64,000 nucleotides of DNA. It comes from Pieris napi. Lineage: Eukaryota; Arthropoda; Insecta; Lepidoptera; Pieridae. The notes under the pieces were generated by a model. It was not told the DNA's origin, did no database searches, and was given only the letters and a program-made list of their open reading frames with translations. Location of the stretch: NCBI RefSeq assembly GCF_905475465.1, contig NC_062236.1, positions 2,366,001-2,430,000 on the forward strand, in the 5' to 3' direction. How positions within the stretch are numbered: position 1 is the stretch's first letter; every line of letters starts with the position of its first letter. Positions 12,373-24,200 of this stretch are shown piece after piece. Made by a program: the position numbers and the translations under genes.

Positions 12373-14119
12373 ACTAATGTTACTTAATGTAATTTATTGA
12401 AACAATCATTAGGATTTAATAATCGTGGATAGTATAACGCTCTGCCAAAATCTACGTCTTGATCTAAATGATTAGCGCATAATATTATACCGCATGAAAA
12501 ATGTCCGAATATACCGGAATCGTTAGATTTAAACAAACTGTTTAAATAATAAATAGTATCACGTACAAATTTACTTTAAATCTTAAAATGGTTGTTCCTA
12601 ATATTAATAATATATTTGGTTTATTATTCACCTCTCTCGCTCTTCATCATATGACAATGCAAAAATTATGTCATATAACATTTAATGTATGTATAATATT
12701 AATTAACGACAGGGAATATATTTCAATATTTATTTTAAACAAATAAAACAGAAAAATACCGGAAGAATGAAATAGTTAAAGCAAAATAATAATTCATAGA
12801 ATCTGCGTATTAAAAGCATTGAATAAGCAATATTTTTAATTAATTATGATAAATACCACTATTAAAAATATGGATAAAGCAGCGGAGATATATAGCGATC
12901 CTGTGAACAATAATTATATTTTATATTGTTCGTTATTGTAATAAGACATATCGTATACATCTTAATCAAACTTCATCTTTTAGTATTTATACATATGTCA
13001 GTTGTAAGAATTGATAAATATTTCATGAATATATTTTATCTATTCTATTATTTTGTAATTCGTGTGCGAGCGCTACTTTTCTTCCGTGTTAGATTACAGC
13101 ATCCGTTTTCTCGTAATTGTTTCTATTAATAGACAAAGACGGCATCGAACAGTGTGGCATCTAAAATCGACGATGAGCTTTCGGATAAGGCATCGAATTT
13201 TCCTATACATTTTTTTACAAAACTCGGCGATCCATTGCCAGTATTTCTTGTACAATCTATATATTCATTTGTTAATGTACATTAAGAAGCATTATTTTTT
13301 ATTTACTGGCGTTCATAACTGTATATTGAGTTATATAAATAAATAACCTGTAAATGCAATATAACAATGTTATATAACCATTTTAAATAACAAACGAAAA
13401 TCAAAAAAACGTAGATGCTGGGTTCGTCCTAGCATACATATCAATAACAACATTATAGTAGTTATTATAACATGTTTTATAACATTCAGTGTCCACATTA
13501 TCTGAAATATGTTGTATAGCAATGTTGTATAACATGTTATGTTATATAGTCTGTACGCACCTTAAGGCAAGTTTGAGCGAATGTTAAATGCGCACATAGA
13601 AAGAAAGTCCATTGGTGCACAGCCGTAAATGTTGTAGGAGCCATCTATGACTCGGTCTGTTGAAATTGTTACAAAAATATAAAACCACAGGTAAGCAATA
13701 AAATAATATTAATTCAAACCCTGCATTATTCACACAGACCCAAGTCTGAGTTTAAGTGGAAATAAAAAGAAACCTCGAATATATTTCCATTTTTGATCCC
13801 GTAAAATCAGCCCAATAAATCCGTATAAGCATTAACTTAAGGATTTCCCGTAAGCACTTCCGGATGACCGCAAATAAAGTGGAAACAGCAAAAAGTAGTT
13901 ACAATCCCATTAGGGGAGGATAAATCAGTTTACAACTTGTTTTTCCCGAGTTGTTTGTCCTCAGGTGTAATGGAATATTTATTTGGAACATTTCGTATTT
14001 GAAAGAAATCTTTTTGAGTATCATCCTATTGATATTCGTTTGCTTATGGTACAAATATATAGTCAGAAAGCAAAGCTTTGATTGTAGTTGAGCAAATAAC
14101 ATAACTTATTATGAATAGT

Positions 14120-14385
14120 TAACGAGCTGTGTTAGCCTATTGGTTTCAGTGTGCGACTCTCATTCCTGAGGTCGTAGGTTCGATCCCTGCCAAATGGAGT
14201 TTATGTCTATGTGCACATCTACCACTTGCTCGTATGGTAAAGGAAATCGTGAGGAAGTTGACATGTCTCAAATCCTAAAATCGACGACATGTGTTAGACA
14301 GAAGGCTGATCAGTTATGAAAAAAAATTATCCAAGAAATGGATGGAATCTGCCAAAACTCATACAGCGTTGTGGCGCCACTAATT
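14120..14385 (+). repeat. tRNA-derived SINE (right duplicate)
   Basis: Duplicate of the SINE at 12090-12372. It has lost part of the 'ctgtgcaccaatgg' segment directly after the B box. A minus-strand remnant of the MITE-split SINE also recurs at about 13563-13625. Confidence 0.8.
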
Positions 14386-15411
14386 ACTTACTAAGTTACT
14401 TAATGTAATTTATTGAAACAATCATTAAGATTTAATAATCGTGGATAGTATAACGCACTGCCATAATATACGTCTTGTTACAAATGATTACCGCATAATA
14501 TTATAACGCAAAAAATATACCGGAATGAAAGTATTATTAAACTACAGTTTGATCTATGAAAACTTGTTAGATTTAAACAAACTGTTTAAATAATAAATAG
14601 TACCACGTACAAATTTACTTTACATCTTTACATCTTAAAATGGTTGTTCCTAATATTAATAATATATTTGGTTTATTATTCACCTCTCTCGCTCTTCATC
14701 ATATGACAATGCAAAAATTATGTCATATTAACGACAGGGAATATAATTATAACGATTCAATATTTATTTCAAATAAATAAAACAGAAAAATACCGGATGA
14801 ATGAAATAATTGCTTATTTTGCTGCTTTAAGCAAAATAATAATTCATAGAATCTGCGTATTAAAGCATTCAATAAGCAATAATTAGGACAAATACCAGTA
14901 TTAAAAATATGGATAAATCAGCGGAGATATATAGCGAACCTATGAACATTAATTATATATTATATTGTTCGCTATTATAATAAGACATAACGTATCTGGT
15001 TAACATATTAATCTAATTTGCTCTTTTAGTATTTATACATAGTCATATTCAATGTCAGTTGTAAGAATTGATAAATATTTCATGAACATTCAAACAACAT
15101 TCTATTCTTTTGTAATTCGTGTGCGAGCGCTACTTTTCTTCCGTCTCAGATTACTGCATCCGTTTTCTCGTAATTGTTTCTATTAATAGACAAAGACGGC
15201 ATCGAACAGTGTGGCATCTAAAATCGACGATGAGCTTTCGGATAAGGCATCGAATTTTCCTATACATTTTTTTACAAAACTCGTAGATCGCTATTGCCAG
15301 TATTTCTTGTACCATCTAAATATCCATTTGTTAATGTAAATTAAGAAGCATTATTTTTTATTTACTGGCGTTCATAACTGTATATTGAGTTATATAAATA
15401 AATAACCTGTC

Positions 15412-15900
15412 AAAGCGCCCGCCCTATTGTGACTTGCTAAAGATAATTTCATAAGGATTTGATGAAGGTGGGCATTCGCCGATATTCTGTATCATCAATA
15501 GCAGTTAAATGTAGGTATATTTTGTTCAAAGAATATTTGTATAAAAAATAAACCAACATAAAAGCAATCTCAATCAATTCACACACTTTCAAGATTTACA
15601 AGGTTGATGTTTGATTCTTGACATGTGTTTATTTATAAAGTAAGTGATTATCTGGTGAAAGAGAGACCCGTGACATGGATACGAAAAATCCATTTGAGAA
15701 ACCAATTATATAGTAACATAATTTCTTATGCAGCTCAAGCATTATTATTTTATTTAAATATTTATATCTATTTTTTTATCTTAACTGCATACTTTCCGCT
15801 AAAAACCTCCCTGTGTCGCTACTTCTCTCTTTGAAGACTCCCCTAAAGCTTAGGTTTCCTAGAAAAGCGGTGCCGTTATCTAACGGCCGTAACGTAGCAT
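15412..15900. other. gene-free spacer before a candidate promoter
   Basis: AT-rich with a 69-codon chance frame. GC content rises from about 15840 toward the promoter-like motif at 15901. Confidence 0.4.
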
Positions 15901-15960
15901 TGGGTGACGTCACCCATACGTGTGTATAAATAAGATCGGAGTAGTAGCCCGGTCAATTTA
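15901..15960 (+). promoter_or_regulatory. candidate TATA promoter with CRE-type palindrome
   Basis: A perfect 16-bp palindrome TGGGTGACGTCACCCA (15901-15916, core TGACGTCA as bound by CREB/ATF-type bZIP proteins) lies 8 bp before TATAAATA (15925-15932). An initiator-like TCAATT sits about 28 bp downstream at 15953. A leader of about 100 nt then runs to a possible donor (ccgt|gtaagg near 16060). It lies 2.3 kb upstream of the receptor's first coding exon, which itself starts after a splice acceptor, so this may be the receptor's first non-coding exon. The assignment is inferred. Confidence 0.4.
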
Positions 15961-16289
15961 GACATTCGAAGTTACATAAAGTCCCAACAAGCTGAATTTC
16001 TGTGAAATTGTTCAAAACATAATTATAAAAAATGTCTAGAAGTTCCCCATAATTCCCGTGTAAGGAAATAATTTTATTCAAGGGCAAATGTCAAAGAAAT
16101 GACATAGTGGATCATACAATTATCTATAAAAAATGTATCTATACTTTTTTTCTTACGAGCCACCGTTTCTGAGATATAACGACGCAGCACCGTTTCCGAG
16201 CGGCTTGATCTCTTGGCGTTGCGTAGAGATGTGAAGTCAATCCGCATCTTCTACCGATTTTACTATAATACAGGCAGCTGATTTTCATC

Positions 16290-16372
16290 ATCGGACGTTG
16301 AGGCAGAATACGAAAGTCCACTCGTATCACCTCGACATCCGTCGTTCCACAACTGAGCGTTTGTAAAAACAG
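16290..16372 (-). repeat. coding-like fragment shared with 59083-59153
   Basis: 'cgtatcacctcgac(a/g)tccg' and 'tcgttccacaact(g/t)agcg' occur in both places. The minus strand of both copies can be read as NA(Q/K)LWNDGxRGDT. The 79-codon minus frame at 16139-16378 overlaps it in another frame. It is probably an interspersed element of unknown family. Confidence 0.35.
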
Positions 16373-16793
16373 TTTCAACTGGTATAAACTATAATATAAT
16401 ATATATAGTATAATTAAAATGGGCCAATGTCACATTGAAAACATTTCATATCAGCAAGCTGCATAAGTGACCTTATTATTATATAATACTATTCCGATAT
16501 AAGACGTGTTAGATAATATTATCAAGAAATATCGGGACGTCAAACATATAATTTAATATTCATAAAACTATCAAACACAAACCACTTGTGCCGTCAAAAC
16601 GGAAATTTATTAGCTAATTTACAAAATGTTTAATGCTATTCTTTTGCCTTCGCAGTATATTTTTAAACTGAGCGTTGAATGAATAAACTTGATGTATCAT
16701 CGTTTTATGTACGTTTAAATTCAACATTGTTTAATGTTGTAATTGCATACGTCTGTAAAACAGGTAATTGTGAGTTTTAGCGTTATAAAAGAA

Positions 16794-17181
16794 CTAGCCG
16801 TTTCGCGCCCGCTTTGCTGACGAATAAAATAAATTTTATGTTTCATTATTTTATTTTTTTTCATATTTTTATTATTCTTCTCTTTAACTTCCCGCTAAGA
16901 AAATTGAAATATTTCGAAAATCGAGTTTTTAACAGATGTTGACGTTTAGAGGTTCTAGGAAGCATCCCCGAATGTTTCCGCGGTGAAGTCCGTATGGATA
17001 AATTTTCATAAAAGTAAAACAGCAATAAAAAAATGAAGGAATTTAATAAATAAATAGCCATAAACCATCTAGGAAAAATTTCGCATCGAATGGTGGTAGT
17101 TTCATGTCGATACGATCAGTGGTTTAGGCGTGATTGAGCCTCAAACGAAGACCATTTTCATTATATATATATAAAGATAGA
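16794..17181 (-). mobile_element. non-autonomous Helitron
   Basis: On the minus strand it begins A|TCTATCTTTATATATA and ends 'gcgggcgcgaaacgg' then CTAG|T. The second copy at 48075-48330 shares both ends and the core 'ccataaaccatctaggaaa', 'cgcatcgaatggtggtagtt' and 'catgtcgatacgatcagtgg'. Confidence 0.65.
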
Positions 17182-17425
17182 TTAGATTATTGTTTATACA
17201 TTACAAGAATGTATATAATTTACGATAGTAATCACGAAAAGTCTATTAATAAATTGCGACCTAGGATTTGATGGGGAAGTAAGTTGTACTGTGAAGAGTC
17301 AATGGGGACTAGAAACAAAAACAATAAAGCAAGACCTAATATTAACAAAAACAGGTCCGGGTACATTATTTAAAACTATCAGTAATTAATTTTTATCGTC
17401 AGCTATTTAATTTCGACTTTAAAAT

Positions 17426-17761
17426 CTAATTTCTAAATTCTTCTGCTTGATTTAACCACTCAATCGAACTGGGGTCTTTTTTCATTATTAAATGGGCTAC
17501 TTTGGCAAGCGTAGCTCTGCCGGAAATGGGCTTTTCCCTGCGAAAAATTGCGAAACTTGGACCTCGGCTTGGGTTGTGGTGGGGTGGTAACTCGCGTGAG
17601 TCAGGGGAGAAGCTCACTGGTGAGAGCGTAGTACGAAGGGACTTTGCCTTCCCAGGTGAACTCAGTGTTTTTGCATTATTATTCATAATAATGCAAAAAT
17701 GATTGATATGAATTAGTTTTGCCACGTGGGTGGCTTTCATTACGTAACCTGATGGAATCAT
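17426..17761 (-). other. open frame of about 111 codons, coding-like, unassigned
   Basis: It is clearly more GC-rich than its flanks and is the longest frame in this region. The product is Ser/Pro/Arg-rich (LSPVSFSPDSRELPPHH) followed by a charged stretch ending EWLNQAEEFRN. The wording resembles retroelement gag or low-complexity regulatory protein, but I recognise no domain. It lies 0.5 kb upstream of the receptor and antisense to it. The start codon is in an arbitrary place and no splice sites are convincing. Confidence 0.25.
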
Positions 17762-18245
17762 CCCTCAAAGTATCAGACTTGTGCTGTTTAGAAAATCTGG
17801 TTAAATAAATTCCCAGTACGGCTCAAGTCTTCATTAATCTTTTTGCTCGACTCGAAAATAGTAACTTAAAACCAGCCTTACCGTATTGCGACATACGGAA
17901 TGGAACTCCTTTACGGAGTTTTATGCTTTCTTTCAATATTTAGTTGTATTTTTTTGTCACATAAAAAATACAATGAAAGTTCATTGTTAATGCGAGGTAA
18001 CAAATGTTTCTGACTTTCTTTCTTTCATATTTAAAGTCGTGCCCAAAAAAAAACAATTATACAATTTATTAGGCCGGATACATCAGCGGTAAACCCGCGT
18101 TTATAAGGTTGTAGCATAAAGTTATATGTGCCAACAAACTTAATAAATGGGCTCACAATTTAAAGTAAAGATTTGTGCTAAGTTTTATTATATTAGCATA
18201 GATAAAATAATATTAAATTAACTTAATAAATGTTTATTGTTTCAG

Positions 18246-18294
18246 GAAACGATAAAGACAGACATCACCTAAACGTAATAAAGAATGATTACGC
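18246..18294 (+). promoter_or_regulatory. receptor 5' leader with acceptor site and overlapping upstream ORF
   Basis: 'tttattgtttcag' ends at 18245, so the first coding exon probably starts at 18246 and an untranslated exon lies upstream. An ATG at 18285 opens a 9-codon frame that runs past the receptor start and stops at 18314, which could reduce initiation at 18295. A second in-frame ATG follows directly at 18298. Confidence 0.5.
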
Positions 18295-21200
18295 ATGATG
18301 GTGGATGTTTCTGAGTACCAGGAGATAACCACAGAATACAATAACATCAATTTGACAGTCAATAAAACATGGACGAGAGAGCTGACATGTACTGTGGACA
18401 CCAGCAATTTCCTATCCACACCATTATTCCATTCCCTAGTCTATATCCTTTACTCTACAATTTTTATCACGTCCCTTTCCGGAAACGGTCTGGTGTGCTT
18501 CATCGTTCAAAGCTCCCCCAGGATGAAGACTGTTACGAACTATTTTATTATGAACCTCGCTATTGGTGACATTTTAATGACATTACTGTGTATACCGTTT
18601 ACTTTTGTGCCGATGCTAGTATTGAGAAAGTGGCCTTTTGGGCAGGTGATGTGTAAACTTGTGAACTATGCCCAGGTGGTATCGGTGTTTGTGAGTGCGT
18701 ATACGTTGTTAGCGATCTCGATAGATAGGTATATGGCGATTATGAGGCCGCTGAAACCGCGTTTGGGGCGGGTCGCTGCTAAGTTTATTGTGAGCGGTGT
18801 CTGGGCGAGTGCCTGTGCGACTGCTGCTCCAATCTTCATTGTATCGGAGATCAAGAGGCCGACTGAATGGCATGAGTTCTGTGAAGAGTAAGTTTTAGGT
18901 ATAATCAGATAAATGTTTCAGGAAAATACACCTAGTATACACGTGCAACACCTGACGTCTTGCAATGCGGAAGCAACGCACTTCTATTGTAGTGATACAA
19001 TATCTAATTATTTATTATACTTTACGGGAGTACTACATGTGTACTTAACTTAATCGACGGATATAAATGCAAATTTAATACATTAAGACGCTTCGAGTGC
19101 TTTACATGAATCGTCACTTACTGATCATGCGTGCTGGAAAGTAAAATGTTTAACTTACATAATAAATAATTATTCAATAAATTTGTACTAAATACTCTTA
19201 TACATTTTAAATGAAAAGTTAGCTAATGGCCGAACATGAGGAGGATTTTGGCTGCCAATATTCTTAGATGACCGGTTTTTTTTGCAAAAGAGTTTAAATC
19301 CAAGGCAAATTTCGCCAAATATTGAATACCTACAGATATATAAACTTTGGTATTTCCAAAGTCTAAAGTTAAGACTGTACGCTTTAATGTACATATAATA
19401 AAGTAATAAAATCAATGTTTGCGAAGCCAATCTTTTTGTCAATCTGAAACGTATCAAAAATATAATCACTAAAAACCAAAAACGTGTTTAAATGAAATCC
19501 GACCAGATTCTGCCTTTTTTTTCATTTCGCAGAATAGTTACCAAAGCCATTATGATGGAAAATCTTACGTATTTTGTAAACAAACATCGTTATTTTGAAA
19601 CGCTTTTTCGGGGAATGATTTGAATATATTCAACCCACACTAACTTTACTTTTTTAAGCAAATTAAAGTAAAATTACACAATATGCACTATTTTGTTAGC
19701 TTAGAGACTAAATCTGAGGTACCACGTGGTTATAGGTACAGCTCATTTTAATAAATTCACTATTACTTATTTCTCTGAAACTGCGACCTAAACTAAAACT
19801 CGGGCAATTTCTGTGCCAGTGTCTGACGGTGAATAAAGGAATAGTATAGGGCCGGCTAGTCTTTCACTAAGGCTAATCACTTGCTTATGCAAAAAATAAC
19901 AACCCAACCCTTCTCAAAATATCTTCCTCTGATGAAAAGCTATTTTGCACTCATTTACAAGCTATCAAGGGGCATATAGCAAGATCCACCGATAATAGGT
20001 GGACCTTAAAGACAACTGTATGGAAAGGATCAAAAGGAAGAAGGAGAAGAGGTCGCCTAAAAAAAGGTGGATAGAAGAAATTGAAGCGATAGCAGGAAAC
20101 GAATGGAGAAAGAGAGCCATAGACAGAGTTAGGTGGAAAAAGCTGGAGGAGCCTTTACACGTGAAGGGGTTCCGATCGACGTGTGAAGGAAGTTAGGATA
20201 TAGGATAACAAGCAAAAGGAAAAAAAATATATAAAAATGTAAAATAAAAAGCTGTGTATTGCAATTTGTTTTTGTCATGAGTGGAAATAAAACGGGCTTT
20301 ATTATTATTATTATTACAAGCTATCAAACGTTTACTCTCTACACTCAATGATCGCTCCTTATACTATGGAAAATATGTTATGCAAGTCACGGAATTTGAT
20401 CCAATTTTCAAGTAATTTTGTGTGCCATCTTATCGTTATTAACTTTTATGCATCTCTTTATACGCGATACACGTAGTCAGTCCCATTTCAGTCGTGACAA
20501 AAAATACGTAATATAGGTACTTACCATTTTTTATCATATAGTAAATTTTGGCGGCAAAAATCAGTTTGAAAGGAAATATTTGTTTAGAAAACTAAATATA
20601 GGTGTAAATCATTATACTAAATACTAAAATATTCAGACGCAATCACAACCCACGCTGCCCAAACAAACCCTCTAATCTCAGGTGCTAGTCTAAGTTAGGG
20701 AATAAACATTATTTGCACGGGCTGTACGAGGCTATTTTAAAGCGAAAAAATGGTCCACAAAACTTCTCAGAGTTAATCTTGTGAAGCAAATGTCGTACTT
20801 ATTCAGATATCTATCAAGATTTTTAATAATAAGACATTTTTTTTAAAGAGAAATTCGCGTAGTTTGTAAGGCAAAAGCGTAACCCAATTCTGCGATTGAT
20901 TCCTGGTGAATAAATTCAACAGTAAAACAACTATAAAATATTTCTTATTGCTAGAACTCACAGAAAACCTATTATGTTGTCTCTGGTTTTCGCGATTCGT
21001 ACATATATATTTGAATAAGACTGTTTTAACTATACATTCGTTTTGTTTATCGGATCGGTATATATCACAAAGAAATTTGCGTTTATATATTAAACGTTGT
21101 CCTGCATGATATTTCAAGCGATTAGGATATTAAACAAAGTATGAAAGTACCGACTGCAGCGCCATCTGCCGGGCTTATATATGAAAGCTTTCCTATCTTT

Positions 21201-24200
21201 TAAGTTAGATCAAACTGCACACTGTGTGCAAATTTGATTGAAATCGGTTAAGAAGTTTAGGAGTTCATAGCGAACAAACAACGTACTCGTAATTTATACA
21301 TATTAAGATTTGCCCTTAAAAATTAGAAAACCTATGTTTACAATTTTTCTAGAACCTATGCATCTAAAACTGTCCTTTACAGGGATCTCTGCTTGGAACA
21401 GTGGGAGAAATCGGAACACAGCCAGCAATACTCATACGTCCTTTTGACACTTCAATTCGCGCTGCCATTGACAGCACTTGTATTGACATATGCGAGAATA
21501 GCTCACGTGGTTTGGGGCGGGAAGCCCCCAGGTGAGGCTGAGAGTCTTCGGGATTCACGGATGCAGCTTGCTAAAAGAAAGGTATTGACAATAAAACTTG
21601 GTTCATGAAACTGTTTCGAAATGGGTGAAGAACACGAGAGTGCTTAAGAAACACATAAAGCCTTTTTTAAAGGTAGTGTGTGCTAAAACATTTGAATATT
21701 TTTTTTAATGAAACATGTACGTAAATTAGTTTTATTTGTACGTTATGTTTAATATAGTCATAAGTTTCTTAATAGTGTCATGTAAACTATTTCATAAATT
21801 AAATAACGAACTTAAAAATCACGTCGTGGTCACCAATGTACCTTATTTGGTATATTGTAATGAAACGAGGCTCTTCAAGACACGACTATTTAATACGAGT
21901 GTTGGTACAATACTAAACTATATTAAAACATTGGTGCATTTATATTAATCATGTAGGCACATGGTATATCAGTGTATTAGTAATTATAACAATCAATTAT
22001 ACAGTATTTATACGTTTCTTAACCTACATAGTAATTATAAAAAAAAAAAAAAAATTACAAAGTTTGGTTCCTGTGGCAGTATACCGTTAACGCTCTCTGT
22101 TTGTTCTCTCTCTCTGTTTTACGATAATAATTCGTTGCGCGAGGAAAGCACCAGCTCTGGGGTCACCAGAACTATCTACCAGGCGCGAGCTTAAATCTTT
22201 AATTAGCGCCTGTGCTCTTGAACCCCACGGCCCAAGACTCTACTCTACTCCAAAGGGAACAAAATTATTTAGCTTTATAAATTAGGTTAAATATCGATAT
22301 ACGTATAATTCGTATTATACCTTGACTTTAGTAATATACCTTGGTCCCATGTAGAATTACAATGAAGTGCAAAATAAAGTAACCCAAAAAACCGGTAACA
22401 AGATCCCCCCACTATGAATATCTTATCGCATTAAACAGGACTATCATTTTTGGAATCTTTTTTACAAATTACAATAGACGTTAATAAAAATATTTTAACT
22501 AAACTGTTTCCTCTCTCCCTCTCTTTCAAATTCTGTTATTCTGACAAGGCCGTAGCACTCTCGTATATACTGACTGTTTTAAAAATAATTTTGTGTTACA
22601 TTAGTGAAACAGCCAACACAGTTTATTACAAAAAACACATACATACATATCATATAGGTAATAAAAACATTACAAAGGAAGAAAACCAAATCTACAAATA
22701 CCATTGCTCAACAAAGAATTTGTGAAATATAAACAAACAACCTAACCAAACAATACTTCCAAACTCATTTGCGATAAGGCCACGCCGATATTTTAATTTA
22801 CGAAATCATCTTCGTACTCTCCGTACCCTGAATAGTTTTTAATAAGGAGATTCAAACTTTGGAACACTTAAGGGCCCGGAGTAAACTATTTAATAATTAA
22901 CCGATACTTTAAACTTGTATTTGGTATTTACAAGTTATATACAACTTCGTCAATATGTTGAAGATCTCTCACATAGTTTTGACTCATTTAGTCTCTTCAT
23001 ATTATTCTTAGTATTTGGAGCTTTTTAATATTCTTTTATTTTGTATAAAAGAGCATTTAAAATGGTCTTAATATCAAACATAAACAAATAATCATTATTC
23101 AAACTCCCAAGCGAAATTGGAGAATTACTACACTAAATAAATTCAAAGCCCTCGTTATGCTTAGTTCACACGCGCGCGTTCAACGCTACATTCAACGTGC
23201 ACATTCACATTGACGAGCGTGTAAACGGTACGCCCGAGCCCGTGAACGCGCCTGTGAACGTGAATGCCGCGAATCGGGCAAGTGTCGGTTTTTTGGCAAA
23301 GTTCAAAGGATGAATGTGCGGGCGCCCGGTGACTGTTTACACGCGCGCAGGCAGTCAGTCTCTCCCGCGCTTTCGCAACGAGTGGATCTTCATTCAACGT
23401 TGCTAAGAAAGTCTTCTTTGCAGTATTTTTCTTTTTCTCCGTAGTTGATTCCTCCAATTAAAATAAGTTAAGCCAAAGGATATGGCAGCAACAACACCGA
23501 GATCATCGCCATTCTCGCACTGACTGACACGACGGCGTGCGTGTGAACAGCTAGAATGTCCGCCGGCCCGGGACGGGCTGCATGCCGCGCAGCCCGCCAG
23601 GCAGCCCGCCAGGCAGCCCGCCGGGCTGCACGGCGCGCGTGTGACCGTAGCATTAAACGTAAAATTAATCAATAAAGCTTTTCATAAATTTGACGAATAT
23701 TTAAATGATCCTAATCCTTGGGATTGATTTGCTCCAGTTCAGACTCAAAACTTAGCGATTAAAAAGAGTGGTGGAAAGTTTCTTGCCAGTTCTTCTTGTC
23801 CGCTCTACGCCCTTGACTTGCGAAATGGTAGTAAATGTAAATTTAGAATTACTAATTTAACTTCTTTTTTGACGTTCATAAGTATACCCTTGTGACCCTT
23901 AACATATTAAAACGTAATAAAATATTGTGTTATTACATTTCTGTGCTGGTAAACGAATTATTTATATGGTCGATAATTTATTCTGACTACACGGGCCTAC
24001 TACTTTTATTCTGACTATAGCGGCATAATATAAAATTAAAATTATAATTTTAAATCTTTGTTAATTTTAATCCATCTTAGTCGACGTTTCGCAAATATGT
24101 CTTCCATTCCCTAAAGATTTTCAAAGTCTTTTATAAAAAAGGCGGAGCTGTCAAGTTTGACAACAGATAAGCTTGACGTTTGTGAGACAACAAGTTTAAA

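Larger units (their letters stand above)
11343..15411 (+). repeat. 2.03-kb tandem direct duplication
   Basis: 11343-13350 and 13372-15411 are nearly the same sequence in the same order: 'accattttaaataacaaac' near 11349 and 13378, 'gatgctgggttcgtcctag' at both, the SINEs at 12090 and 14120, and 'cgagcgctacttttcttcc' near 13065 and 15123. The copies differ by scattered substitutions and small indels. The left copy begins inside the MITE at 11221-11533; the right copy has only the right-hand end of that MITE. No gene lies inside. Confidence 0.85.

Noticed and set aside
11343..15411. CRISPR-like or satellite array
   Set aside because: Only two long copies with no short regular spacing; it is a simple tandem duplication in a eukaryotic genome.
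18666..18854. Minus-strand 62-codon frame
   Set aside because: Antisense shadow of receptor exon 1, which has clear GPCR motifs on the plus strand.
20803..21117. Minus-strand 104-codon frame and overlapping plus-strand frame
   Set aside because: Both are AT-driven, overlap each other in a receptor intron and contain no domain.
23161..23672. Three overlapping minus-strand frames in the GC-rich island, which resembles a CpG-island promoter
   Set aside because: The island is a transposable element with a target duplication and an empty-site paralogue; the frames are long because of GC content.
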